Origin: Acinetobacter rudis | GTDB lineage: Bacteria > Pseudomonadota > Gammaproteobacteria > Pseudomonadales > Moraxellaceae | Length of the DNA: 64,000 nucleotides | Assembly (NCBI RefSeq): GCF_000829675.1 | Contig: NZ_BBRX01000024.1 | Coordinates: 30,370 to 94,369 of the forward strand | Direction of reading: 5' to 3' | Shown here: positions 9,119-17,974 of the stretch, one piece after another | Numbering within the stretch: the first letter of the stretch is position 1 | How the letters are laid out: the number at the start of each line of letters is the position of its first letter | Translations under genes and position numbers: made by a program | The notes under the pieces: model-generated | Told to the model about the DNA's origin: nothing | Database searches by the model: none | What the model saw: only the letters and a program-made list of their open reading frames with translations

Positions 9119-10474
9119 TTAAGATGGATCAGTCAAAAGATCTCGCTGTGAATGACGCGTTAAATAGCGATAGCTTTGCAAGGTCAATAAAATAGCAGCC
9201 AAACAAATCCCTCCTGTCAACACCATCCAAATCACGTTAACATTGGCCTCTGTCAGTAACCACCCTTTCACTCCCATAAAATAACTCATGGGAATAATAA
9301 TGAACCAATAACAAAATAAAATCACAAATAGAGGCTGCATAAACTGCTGCAACCCTCGTAACACTCCTGAAGCAACCGTTTGTAAAGCATCAAAAATTAG
9401 GAAAATAGCCACAAAAACCATGAGTGCATTTGCAATGTGTAATACCTCTGCATCTTGGCTAAACAAAGCGGTAATTTGCGCTGAAAAGCCAAATAACAGA
9501 CCAGAAGTCAAACTTACATAAATCAGCGTAATCACTGCCACAGCAAACCCTGTCGCCATTTTACCTTGTTGTTGATCTATTGCTGAAAAATAAGAAATTC
9601 GAATCGTGGTTGCACTACTGATTGCAATAGGAATCATTATAAGCAACATCGCAATATTAATGGCAATCTGATGTGCCGCAATTGTTTTCGCTCCCAGTTG
9701 TGAAGCAAAAAATGCAAGTGTTGCTAAAGCTAAAATTTGCAGCACTAGAGTTATACCAATGGGTAAGCCTTGTTTTAATAACGCTAAACTTTCGCTAAAG
9801 CTTACGCTTGTAGAATTCATTTTCAGCTCAGGCACAGCTTTAGCCACAAATTTATACATACAAAAACAAGCAATATATGCACTTATTGCCGTTGCCAAGC
9901 CTGTTCCTGCCCCACCCATTTCCGGAACGAATCCAATACCATTGACCAGCACAATACAAAGTAAAACATCACAGAGTAATAAAATAGCATAGGTCAACAT
10001 AATCGGTTTCAGTGTACAATGACCTTCACTAATAAAGCGAAATAATGTCATATACACTAATCCTGGCACGGCAAAAGCAACAAAGTGGAGATACTGCTGA
10101 GTAATCAAAGCAACTTGTGGATTTTCAATAATACTCGGACTTAAAAATGCCAAGAGATGAATCAAGAGAAAACCAAATATAGACAATAAACAGGCAACCT
10201 TTTTACCTTGCTGAATCAGTACTCCAATTTCTTGGGATGTCCCTTGTTGCATGGCTGAAATTTTAGGAACCAATACATATAAGATACCTGTAAATAAGAT
10301 AAATACAGGGGTCCATATATTACTTCCCAAACCAATCCCAGCCAGATCAATATAATGATAACGACCTGCCACCATGGTATTCATTACGCCTAATGATGCC
10401 TGGCAAATTTGTATTAACATTAAAGGCAATGCCAGCTTTAACACGGGTAAGCAAATATCGTTTAACATTTTCAT
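9119..10474 (-). CDS. fbsQ: MATE family efflux transporter, siderophore locus (FbsQ-like)
   Basis: About 451 residues with twelve predicted transmembrane helices in the usual two MatE halves; PLMLIQICQASLGVMNTMVAG is the typical first helix, and GIGLGSNIW and GGAGTGLATAISAY are family-like. MATE proteins export small molecules with Na+ or H+ exchange. At the end of a siderophore gene set it is most simply the siderophore exporter. The open frame starts with a TTG at 10483; ATG codons at 10474 or 10468 are more likely. It is the last gene of the leftward receptor-permease-reductase-exporter set, 51 bases after the reductase gene. The fbs letter is given by gene order. Confidence 0.85.
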   Translation of the reverse strand: MKMLNDICLPVLKLALPLMLIQICQASLGVMNTMVAGRYHYIDLAGIGLGSNIWTPVFILFTGILYVLVPKISAMQQGTSQEIGVLIQQGKKVACLLSIFGFLLIHLLAFLSPSIIENPQVALITQQYLHFVAFAVPGLVYMTLFRFISEGHCTLKPIMLTYAILLLCDVLLCIVLVNGIGFVPEMGGAGTGLATAISAYIACFCMYKFVAKAVPELKMNSTSVSFSESLALLKQGLPIGITLVLQILALATLAFFASQLGAKTIAAHQIAINIAMLLIMIPIAISSATTIRISYFSAIDQQQGKMATGFAVAVITLIYVSLTSGLLFGFSAQITALFSQDAEVLHIANALMVFVAIFLIFDALQTVASGVLRGLQQFMQPLFVILFCYWFIIIPMSYFMGVKGWLLTEANVNVIWMVLTGGICLAAILLTLQSYRYLTRHSQRDLLTDPS

Positions 10475-10525
10475 AGGGTTCAATTCTTTAAGTCTAAATA
10501 AGCAGGAAGAAAGTAAAGTGCAGAA

Positions 10526-11650
10526 TTAATGCTTCTTTTCTAAACGCCAATACCCTTTGATATGATTATTTTTTCCTGTGAGTTTGCGCTCATTACGGAA
10601 ATAATGACGGACTTGCTTCGCCGCATTATTTTCTAAAGCTCCCCAGACCTGATCCAAGTGAGTAAACGTACTCAACAACTCAATGGTTTTTTGCCCTTGT
10701 TGTTCAACGGCGACTGTGATTTTTCGGATATCCGTTTTTTCAGGGAATCGATACGTCGCAAAGTATGCATAATCAACAGCATCAGCACAGAGTAAAATAA
10801 CGATGGGTGGAATGGGGTTTTTCCAAAAATCTAAAATACCCGCAAGGGCAGGAAATGCAGTCTCATCTGCAATGAGAACAGCTTGTCCTGTATGTAAATG
10901 GTCGTGTTTATCATCAGTCTCTGTACGGCTAGAGATTAAAGTCCCTTTGCTCAACTGTTGTACCCACTGACTGCCTGGACTACTGCCATGTGTAAAGACA
11001 TCAACATAACCATAGTGTAAATCTTGCGCATCAGGGTCCAAATCAAAAGCCTGTCTCAAAGTATATAAGCGTATATCTTTGTTCATATTTTCTAATAATT
11101 TTTGACGTTTCTGTGCAGATAAATGCTTCATGAGCCATAAGAATCCACGATCAAATAAATTTTTAACGATGCCACTTTGCGTGGCTGTACTCTGTGGGAC
11201 TACTGGTGCTTTTTCCAATACTTTTAAAATAAAACCATAAGCATATCCAGCATAATAAGCAGGAAATGCGGTCTGACTTTTAATGGTCAATCGAGTAATG
11301 TTTGGACTAATCTGTGCTTTCTCAATGACTTCAAAAAACTGCTTGGCATTGTTGCTAAATTCAATTTTTTGCTTGGCAAATGAGTTATATGCCAAATATA
11401 AAATTTGCTCTTCTAAGTCCCCTTTCAATTCAAACTGAATAAATAATTCTTGTTGAGAGGGTGAGGATGGTGCTTGGGTATGCAGCAGAATGCCTTCTTC
11501 ATAAATATCAGCAATTAAAGCCCCATGAATTGCATTGTTTTTGCCATAAGTCTGAGCAATGATCAGTAGCTCTTTATGATGATCTTGATTCACATGATCC
11601 ATAATATCAAGCTTACGGTCTTGGTCTTTAATCGTGGTGAATGGTTTCAT
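10526..11650 (-). CDS. fbsP: siderophore-interacting FAD reductase with N-terminal DUF2470 domain (FbsP-like)
   Basis: A 374-residue cytosolic protein in two parts. Residues 1-100 (DIMDHVNQDHHKELLIIAQ) are a DUF2470/heme-utilisation-like domain with conserved His residues. From about residue 110 (ISPNITRLTIKS) comes the SIP-type FAD-binding reductase fold, with VDVFTHGSSPGSQWVQQL and ADETAFPALAGIL as hallmarks and GYWRLEKKH at the end. SIP enzymes reduce the ferric siderophore and release Fe2+. It lies downstream of the permease by 75 bases and upstream of the MATE gene. Confidence 0.9.
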   Translation of the reverse strand: MKPFTTIKDQDRKLDIMDHVNQDHHKELLIIAQTYGKNNAIHGALIADIYEEGILLHTQAPSSPSQQELFIQFELKGDLEEQILYLAYNSFAKQKIEFSNNAKQFFEVIEKAQISPNITRLTIKSQTAFPAYYAGYAYGFILKVLEKAPVVPQSTATQSGIVKNLFDRGFLWLMKHLSAQKRQKLLENMNKDIRLYTLRQAFDLDPDAQDLHYGYVDVFTHGSSPGSQWVQQLSKGTLISSRTETDDKHDHLHTGQAVLIADETAFPALAGILDFWKNPIPPIVILLCADAVDYAYFATYRFPEKTDIRKITVAVEQQGQKTIELLSTFTHLDQVWGALENNAAKQVRHYFRNERKLTGKNNHIKGYWRLEKKH

Positions 11651-11725
11651 AACGCTGCCTAAATATCTCAGATAAAACGAATCGAATGATGAAAACTAGG
11701 TGAGAAATTCAATCTCAGTAAATAA

Positions 11726-12955
11726 CTAAGATGAAGTAAATGATTGCTGATCATCAGCTGGCAAAATCTTCCATACCAAAACCGCGACAGCCAAAGCACA
11801 AATAAATGTCAAGATAACGACTGCGGTATAACCGATATACTGAGCTAGACTTAAGCCGATTGCCGAATAACTAAAGCCCATAAAAACAATTAAACTAAGC
11901 TGCAGACTAAAAAATGTTGCTTTGGCAGGCATCGTTGCAGCACGGTCCATAATCAGAGTGGAAAGTGTTGCCATCAGCCCAGGGTTTGCAATGAAATAGC
12001 CAAAAATTGCTAAATATACCAATGGTTTTGAGGTATAACCCAAGGTTAAAGGGATAAAAAGTAATAGGGTGAAAGCTTGCATCAGAGTGAAGCCGATCAA
12101 TGCTTTTTTACGTTGTAATCGATTGATCAATAGCGTGGCAAGAAATGCGGATAATATACCAACGATAGAACCAAAGACCTTCGTTGCAAAACCAATATCT
12201 GCCAATGACCATTTTGCATCGACCAATAATGGATTTAAAATACCAAACACAGCAGTAAAGCCTATTGGGTAAATAAATAACAGGATAAACCAACGCCAAT
12301 GTTTAGAGATAAAGACCTTAAGCTGTAAACCAATACTTTTAAATTGCGCAGCAATATGATGATGTGGATTGCTATAGACATCCTGAGGTTCGCGATAAAA
12401 TAGTAATTGAACCCAAGTGATTAAAGTCAGTAACGCAAGAACATTGAACGCCCCTTCCCACTGCAACCACGGATATAAGATTAAAAGCAAACCTCCCCCA
12501 ATAATATTACCCATTAAATTGCTGGCATATTGAATACTATTGGCAAATTGGCGTTCTGGTGCTTCGAAAATCTTACTGGCTAAACCATCAAGAGCAACAT
12601 CTTGAATACTCATAAATAAGGTGTAGACAATAAATAAAATTAAGATGATGGAAAACTGATTTTGAATATCAAGTCGACCACAAAGCACCAGCAATAACAC
12701 CATAGTCAACTGTGCAAAAATGAGCCAGCTACGGTATTGCCCCTGAGTAAATAAACGAAAACTATCGACAAAAGGGGCATATAAAATTTTACCCAGCATT
12801 GGTATTGCAATAAGATTTAATAACGCCAATTGATTCAGGGCTATTCCACTTTGTCTTAAAATGGCAAATGCAGCTGACATAATAAATGCCACACCAATGT
12901 ATTGCGTGGTATACGCGCTAATCAATAAGCCCCAAGGCTTTGACGTCTTATTCAT
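11726..12955 (-). CDS. fbsO: inner-membrane siderophore permease, RhtX/FptX-type MFS (FbsO-like)
   Basis: A 409-residue major facilitator with about twelve helices. The N-terminal part (YTTQYIGVAFIMSAAFAILR, then LGKILYAPFVDSF) is of the AmpG/RhtX/FptX type, single-protein proton-driven carriers that bring siderophores from periplasm to cytoplasm. No ABC siderophore importer is present in the locus, so this is the likely inner-membrane uptake step. It begins 38 bases after the TonB-dependent receptor, with which it is probably cotranscribed. Confidence 0.85.
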   Translation of the reverse strand: MNKTSKPWGLLISAYTTQYIGVAFIMSAAFAILRQSGIALNQLALLNLIAIPMLGKILYAPFVDSFRLFTQGQYRSWLIFAQLTMVLLLVLCGRLDIQNQFSIILILFIVYTLFMSIQDVALDGLASKIFEAPERQFANSIQYASNLMGNIIGGGLLLILYPWLQWEGAFNVLALLTLITWVQLLFYREPQDVYSNPHHHIAAQFKSIGLQLKVFISKHWRWFILLFIYPIGFTAVFGILNPLLVDAKWSLADIGFATKVFGSIVGILSAFLATLLINRLQRKKALIGFTLMQAFTLLLFIPLTLGYTSKPLVYLAIFGYFIANPGLMATLSTLIMDRAATMPAKATFFSLQLSLIVFMGFSYSAIGLSLAQYIGYTAVVILTFICALAVAVLVWKILPADDQQSFTSS

Positions 12956-12993
12956 TTGGCAATGGCCCTATTCCTATTCAAATCTTGTTTATT

Positions 12994-15177
12994 TTAGAAA
13001 TCAATTTGCATGGATAATTTATAAGTACGTGGGTCACCACCTACACCAACATAACCATTCCATACACCTGCCCAGTGTTTTTTATCGAAGACATTGTCAA
13101 CACCGCCACGGAAGACCACATTATGTTTGGCAATTTGCGTAGCATAGCGCCCGCCTAAATCCATCACGAACCACGCTGGAATTTTCTGTGTATTGGTATC
13201 ATTGGCGTACAAGCTTCCGGTATAAACTGTATTGGTGGTTAAAGTGAGGCCTTCTACTGCTTGTAGATCCCATTCCAGACCCAAGTTAGATTGCCAATGT
13301 GGAATCCCTTTGACATCGCGACCATTTAAAGCACCATCAGCAGTTTTTTCCCATTGCGCTTCTAAATAGGACACCCCACCCAATAAGCGCACATCAGGCA
13401 AAATTTCACCTGCCGTTGTCCACTCAATTCCTCGGTTACGTTGCTCACTTTCACTATAGTTACGCTGTGCATCTTGCATTAAGGCATTTTTAGTAATTTG
13501 GTAGATACTCAGAGTATTTTTAAAATTATTCATCTCCCACTTTGTGCCAATTTCATATTGTTTGGATTTATATGGCTTCAAGGTTCTTTCAGCAATCAGT
13601 GGGTTACTTGGGTCTGTAATGGTGTCGCCTTGAGACAAGCCCTCAATATAATTTGCATATACCGCCAAGGAGTTGTCCCATGGTTTAACGACAAAACCTA
13701 TCATTGGGGTGACTGCACTTTCGTCATAATGTGGACTGCTTGGAGCACCATTTAAAATGCTATAACTTTGAGATTCTACATTTTGATGACGCACACCTAA
13801 GGTGAGCTGATATTTATCATCTAACGTTGCTAAAGTATCTGCTACAGCAAAACTGGTCAGTGTAGTATCTGAGGTTTTAGGTACATAAGTCGGTGTGGGT
13901 GCATTCCATGTTGGCCGACTTGGACGATAAATATTGGATGCCCAAGGCTTACCCATGGTCAATCCCATATGTGTCTTTTGATCCAAGGTATTTGCGCTGA
14001 TCACCAGATTATGTTTTATCGCACCTGTAGTGAATTTACCGCGCACGCCCAATTCACCAGCATCAACATTGGTTTTATTGGCATTCATCCGAGATACAGC
14101 CATATAATCGCCATTTGGCTGTGCTGCATTGCCTAAAGCATTATTGGCAATCACCCCCGCACCATCTTGGTGTTTCGTTCCTGCTGAAAGAAATGCTGTC
14201 CAATCTGGGGCAAAATCATATTCTAAATGCCCAATGACACCACGTGTTTTACTATGTGAATAAGCACCAGGTTGATGATTCAACTTAGAATCAGGTGCCT
14301 TAGGAACAACAGAGGTCGCAAAGGACACCATCAGTGGTTGAGCACCGTTGAGTTTTTCATTGATGTCGTATAGATCTAAACTGCCACGGAGTTTTTCACC
14401 CTTATAATCGAGTGCAATCGCACCGAGATAACGATTTTCCTCTTGTCCATCTAGAGCTGTATCTCCATAGGATTTTAAAGCGTTGACACGTACACCAAAG
14501 CGATCCTCATGACCAAAACGACGACCAATATCAATATGTGCACCAAAAGTTGCATCAGACTCATATGTCGTCGTTAAACGTGTAATATCCTCAGCTGTTG
14601 CTCGTTTAGGCACCACATTAATCACCCCACCCACAGCCCCACCAATCGACATCCCATTGAGTAGTGCACTGGTGCCTTTAAAGACATCGATACGTTCTAA
14701 AAACTCTGTCGGTACACGGTTGTGTGGCAATAAACCAAATAATCCATTCCAAGCCAACTCATGGCTTTGAGTATATAAACCACGGATATTGAAATATTCT
14801 CCAATACCCCCTTTGGAAAATACACTTCGAACAGAAGGCTCACTTTTCAGCGCCTCAGCAACGGAGGTCGCTTGCTGATCTGCAATATATTTTGAGGTAT
14901 AGCTGGTAATGCTAAATGGCGTGTCCATATCGGATTGATCACCGAGCATACCCACTTGACTGATTTTACTGATTTGTCCACCCGATAAAGTTTGTTCAGC
15001 ATCAGCCGTGACGACTATTGTTGGAAGTGTGACTCTTTCAGTGGCTGCTGTGTTTAACTGATCTCCCTCTTGAGGATAACTTGTTTCAGTCCCATTCCCC
15101 GCCCAAATAGATTGTGTAGAAAGTAAAGCTACACTGATAAACAAAACAGATCTTTTAAACGGATATGGACTATTCAT
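12994..15177 (-). CDS. fbsN: TonB-dependent siderophore receptor (FbsN-like)
   Basis: A 727-residue outer-membrane receptor. A signal peptide ends near SIWA, followed by a TonB-box-like TIVVTADA (about residue 55), the plug domain (PFSITSYTSKYIADQQATSV, GINV-type strands, IDVFKGTSALLNGMSIGGAVGGVINVVPKRA begins near residue 160) and a 22-strand beta-barrel ending in the aromatic C-terminus LSMQIDF. FERVDV-type receptors of this class import ferric catecholate or hydroxamate siderophores. The gene has an AAGG ribosome-binding site and a Fur-like box about 50 bases upstream. It leads the leftward uptake set. Confidence 0.93.
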   Translation of the reverse strand: MNSPYPFKRSVLFISVALLSTQSIWAGNGTETSYPQEGDQLNTAATERVTLPTIVVTADAEQTLSGGQISKISQVGMLGDQSDMDTPFSITSYTSKYIADQQATSVAEALKSEPSVRSVFSKGGIGEYFNIRGLYTQSHELAWNGLFGLLPHNRVPTEFLERIDVFKGTSALLNGMSIGGAVGGVINVVPKRATAEDITRLTTTYESDATFGAHIDIGRRFGHEDRFGVRVNALKSYGDTALDGQEENRYLGAIALDYKGEKLRGSLDLYDINEKLNGAQPLMVSFATSVVPKAPDSKLNHQPGAYSHSKTRGVIGHLEYDFAPDWTAFLSAGTKHQDGAGVIANNALGNAAQPNGDYMAVSRMNANKTNVDAGELGVRGKFTTGAIKHNLVISANTLDQKTHMGLTMGKPWASNIYRPSRPTWNAPTPTYVPKTSDTTLTSFAVADTLATLDDKYQLTLGVRHQNVESQSYSILNGAPSSPHYDESAVTPMIGFVVKPWDNSLAVYANYIEGLSQGDTITDPSNPLIAERTLKPYKSKQYEIGTKWEMNNFKNTLSIYQITKNALMQDAQRNYSESEQRNRGIEWTTAGEILPDVRLLGGVSYLEAQWEKTADGALNGRDVKGIPHWQSNLGLEWDLQAVEGLTLTTNTVYTGSLYANDTNTQKIPAWFVMDLGGRYATQIAKHNVVFRGGVDNVFDKKHWAGVWNGYVGVGGDPRTYKLSMQIDF

Positions 15178-15223
15178 GTTGCGCCTTGGAGAGAAAAGTG
15201 ACTATTTAGGCTAGGAATACTAT

Positions 15224-15238
15224 CAAGAATCATTCTCA
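15224..15238 (-). promoter_or_regulatory. Fur-like box upstream of the receptor gene
   Basis: CAAGAAT-C-ATTCTCA resembles the 7-1-7 Fur site TGATAAT-N-ATTATCA; the right half matches 6 of 7, the left 4 of 7. It lies 47 bases before the receptor start. Confidence 0.55.
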
Positions 15239-15370
15239 AGTAATAAAACAATCCGCAATATATTCATAAAATCAGGAAAGCAATTGATTTAATTGAATTA
15301 TCATTAAATTCATCAGCTCGAATACATCAGATCTAAATTGACATTTTTTCACGTGTTGTTATTTTTATAA

Positions 15371-15385
15371 AGAAAATGATTCTCA
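15371..15385 (+). promoter_or_regulatory. Fur-like box upstream of the thioesterase gene
   Basis: AGAAAAT-G-ATTCTCA matches the 7-1-7 Fur consensus in 11 of 14 half-site positions. It lies 54 bases before the thioesterase start, in the divergent region shared with the receptor. Confidence 0.7.
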
Positions 15386-15438
15386 TTTAAATATACAAAA
15401 TATTCATGATTTAATTTATCAACCATTTAAGCAGCGCT

Positions 15439-16179
15439 ATGAACAATACCTCCAAGACTCATCTTTTTTGCGTGCCATCTGCTGGGAGCAGTGCCTCAAT
15501 CTTTGCGGCATGGGATAAAGTCTCTACGGATTCAATACGCGTCATTGCACTTGAGTACCCCGGCCATGGACGCAAGATCCAACAGCCACTTAGTCATGAT
15601 CCTGACTTTTTAGCAGCGCATTTTGCGACAGAGATTTTAGCGTATGGAGACGTACCTTATGCCTTATTTGGTCATAGTGTTGGGGCCTCTCTCATTTGGC
15701 ATATTGAAGCAAAACTCAAATCCCTCCATGCACATCATGATTTACTTTTAAAAATTGTCAGTGCCCGTCCTGCCCCTGATTTTCAACAGTCTATTCGTCA
15801 TTATGGACAAATGACTGATGCGCAAATTATCCAAGAACTCAAGCTCTACAATAATTTTCCAGACGAAATCCTAAATAATGCGCATGCACTCAACTTTTTT
15901 CTGCCAATTATTAAAAATGACTTTCTTTTAAGTGATCAGATGTGCTGCAAAGCTCCCAATAAAAGCACTGCAGCACTGATCAGTATTTATGGTCAAGATG
16001 ATCCTTATCTTGATCATCCAGCTGTAATGGATGGATGGCAAAAATATTCAGAACGATGGTTAGGCACATATCGCTGTGAAGGAGATCATTTCTATTTCCT
16101 CCGCGCAGATGTACTGAAACAAACCTTACATATTATTGAAAATAATATATTTTCAATCATGCAAAATACTTCAGTATGA
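15439..16179 (+). CDS. fbsM: type II thioesterase of the siderophore NRPS (FbsM-like)
   Basis: A 246-residue alpha/beta hydrolase. The nucleophile motif is FGHSVGA near residue 83, the acid is in YGQDDPYL, and the catalytic His is in EGDHFYF; the N-terminal FCVPSAGSSASIFAAW is typical of type II (editing) thioesterases. Such enzymes clear misprimed or stalled acyl groups from NRPS carrier domains; no integrated thioesterase is seen at the end of any NRPS protein here, so a role in release is also possible. It is followed 51 bases on by the phosphopantetheinyl transferase start, and both run opposite to the main biosynthetic genes. Confidence 0.88.
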   Translation: MNNTSKTHLFCVPSAGSSASIFAAWDKVSTDSIRVIALEYPGHGRKIQQPLSHDPDFLAAHFATEILAYGDVPYALFGHSVGASLIWHIEAKLKSLHAHHDLLLKIVSARPAPDFQQSIRHYGQMTDAQIIQELKLYNNFPDEILNNAHALNFFLPIIKNDFLLSDQMCCKAPNKSTAALISIYGQDDPYLDHPAVMDGWQKYSERWLGTYRCEGDHFYFLRADVLKQTLHIIENNIFSIMQNTSV

Positions 16180-16230
16180 TGCTAAGCATTGTGCTCCTTC
16201 ATGCCCAATCTCATTAGGGTGGACATCACG

Positions 16231-17037
16231 ATGAGTCACGATCAAATGCCCCAGCCAGAGATCAACGTGCAAGACATTTTTGCCAATGGTGATCTCGAAT
16301 ACACTGTTGTGCAAACCCCATCACTCACCTTACATCGAATAAGACTACATCAAACAACAGCAGAGAATATTGAACATTACTATCAGCAATTTCATATTGA
16401 TCAACCACCTCAAGTCGCCAAAGCAAGTCTGAAACGCCAATGTGAATTTTTTATAGGACGTTTAGCTGCCAAATTTTCCTTATTGGGTTTAGGTGAATAT
16501 TCTTCTTTTATCATTCACAAAGACCACAAAGGTGCACCAATTTGGCCGCCACATATTACAGGCAGTATTAGTCACAGTATGCTCAGTCATAGCTGTGGGG
16601 TAGCAATTGCAACAAGCTTATTTAATCCAGCCACAAAAGGCGCTCCAGCTGCATCCCATCCAGATCAACCACGCCCAATGGCAAAAGTCATGGGGATAGA
16701 TATTGAAACCACACAACATATTGATATTTTTAATAACAATCCAAGCATGCTAAACAGCTTGCTCAGTCAACAAGAATATAAATTTTTAAAAAACGTGTTT
16801 AAAAACATGCCTGAGATTTATCTCATTCTGTTTTCAGCTAAAGAGAGTCTGACCAAAGCCTTATACAGTAAATATCAACAATTACTTTACTTTAAGGCCA
16901 TGCATTGCATTGCCATCTGTCCCTATACCCAAACACTGACCTTTTACATTCCTCAACTCGTAGCTGAGCAAAAAATTAAAGTCCATTTTCTTCGATTTGA
17001 ACATGAAGTTTTAACTTTTTGTTGTCTTGAATCATGA
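16231..17037 (+). CDS. fbsL: 4'-phosphopantetheinyl transferase, Sfp/EntD superfamily (FbsL-like)
   Basis: About 268 residues. The hallmark motifs are VMGIDIET (metal-binding Asp and Glu) and FSAKESLTKALYSK (the W/F-S-x-K-E-S/A-x-x-K signature), with ITGSISHS upstream as the CoA-contact segment. It transfers phosphopantetheine from CoA to the carrier-domain serines of the NRPS proteins. The frame is open from a TTG at 16189 and an ATG at 16201; the ATG at 16231 has AGGGTGG eight bases before it and is preferred. It sits in one transcription unit with the thioesterase. Confidence 0.88.
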   Translation: MSHDQMPQPEINVQDIFANGDLEYTVVQTPSLTLHRIRLHQTTAENIEHYYQQFHIDQPPQVAKASLKRQCEFFIGRLAAKFSLLGLGEYSSFIIHKDHKGAPIWPPHITGSISHSMLSHSCGVAIATSLFNPATKGAPAASHPDQPRPMAKVMGIDIETTQHIDIFNNNPSMLNSLLSQQEYKFLKNVFKNMPEIYLILFSAKESLTKALYSKYQQLLYFKAMHCIAICPYTQTLTFYIPQLVAEQKIKVHFLRFEHEVLTFCCLES

Positions 17038-17067
17038 ACAAACTATACTCACAGAGAATCACAGCTA

Positions 17068-17166
17068 ATGTTTAAAAATGACTTAATAGATATTTTGATT
17101 ATTTTAATTATTTCAGCCGTGATTTCTTCTATTGTCTCCACGCTATTGATCTATTTTTTGTATTAA
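17068..17166 (+). CDS. possible 32-residue single-helix membrane peptide
   Basis: An ATG 30 bases after the phosphopantetheinyl transferase stop opens a 32-codon frame. After MFKNDLID, almost every residue is Ile, Leu, Val, Ser or Ala, ending in LLIYFLY: one transmembrane helix. The ribosome-binding region is weak (AGAGAATC further upstream). It could be a small membrane protein co-expressed with the siderophore genes or a chance AT-rich frame; homologues next to other fbs loci would settle this. Confidence 0.35.
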   Translation: MFKNDLIDILIILIISAVISSIVSTLLIYFLY

Positions 17167-17241
17167 GGCACGCCGAATAAAAATGCATATCTTCATTTAT
17201 GCCGCTTCCTATATCGACACGATCATCTGATCTATGCTGCG

Positions 17242-17267
17242 CCCTCACCCTTGGCCATGAGTGAGGG
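17242..17267. repeat. inverted repeat between convergent siderophore units
   Basis: CCCTCAC (17242-17248) and GTGAGGG (17261-17267), 12-base loop. It lies between the rightward thioesterase/transferase unit and the end of the leftward biosynthetic operon, so it may terminate one or both, though no T-run follows. Confidence 0.45.
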
Positions 17268-17279
17268 ATTTACACAAAA

Positions 17280-17888
17280 TTAGACATGGCTTTTAGCTTT
17301 AAAATCCTGATAAAAATGGCCGCATTTTTTATAAAATTTTTCTCTAAAACAGTGATATAACATGGCTGTTTTTTCCTGAAGTTCAATGATTCCTTGTGCT
17401 TCGAGTGCAATATCCTCTCGGATTTTTTCATACACCGACATCGTTTGATCTGGTTCCCCGACCACCTTTTCGGCCTGTGAATGTTCAAAAATAAGAAAAC
17501 TGAGCATACGCATGACTGCACGAAAATGCCCTTGACCTACAGCTGCCTCACTCAGTAGCACGTGCCACCCTAAGTCATCCTGCTTCGCTGCATAGTACAA
17601 GCCCAAACGATCACGCTTTGCTTCATAAATTTCTAAGTAACCAACATCCTGATCATCAATTTGAATGATGTACAAATGCTGATGATCATCACAGTGCATC
17701 CGTTCAAAATAAACCGCCAATTCTAGTTCTGACTTATTGAGTTGCCATTGTGGAATGATGTGAGCTTGATGCATCCACTGTACCAGCAAAGGCAGATCTT
17801 GTGGCAACACAACATCCCTTAAACAATAAGATGTCTGGCCTTCAGCATAAGCAAAAAAACTCGGTAATGCTTTTGATATTGTCATCAT
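17280..17888 (-). CDS. fbsK: N-hydroxyputrescine acetyltransferase, GNAT (FbsK-like)
   Basis: A 202-residue enzyme of the IucB/RhbD/AlcB-type acetyltransferases (siderophore N-acyltransferase domain). MHQAHIIPQWQL, YLEIYEAKRDRLG, DLGWHVLLSEAAVGQGHFR and VVGEPDQTM match the family's substrate and acetyl-CoA segments. In this locus it should acetylate the N-hydroxyl amine made by the neighbouring monooxygenase, giving the hydroxamate N-acetyl-N-hydroxyputrescine. The ATG at 17888 follows AGGGTG at good distance. It is the last gene of the leftward biosynthetic operon. Confidence 0.87.
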   Translation of the reverse strand: MMTISKALPSFFAYAEGQTSYCLRDVVLPQDLPLLVQWMHQAHIIPQWQLNKSELELAVYFERMHCDDHQHLYIIQIDDQDVGYLEIYEAKRDRLGLYYAAKQDDLGWHVLLSEAAVGQGHFRAVMRMLSFLIFEHSQAEKVVGEPDQTMSVYEKIREDIALEAQGIIELQEKTAMLYHCFREKFYKKCGHFYQDFKAKSHV

Positions 17889-17974
17889 GACAAATCACCC
17901 TCTTTTCGATACAACAGCAAAATTTAAAAAATAAAAAGGGATGCATTTAAAGCAAATACATCCCAATCGATCGA

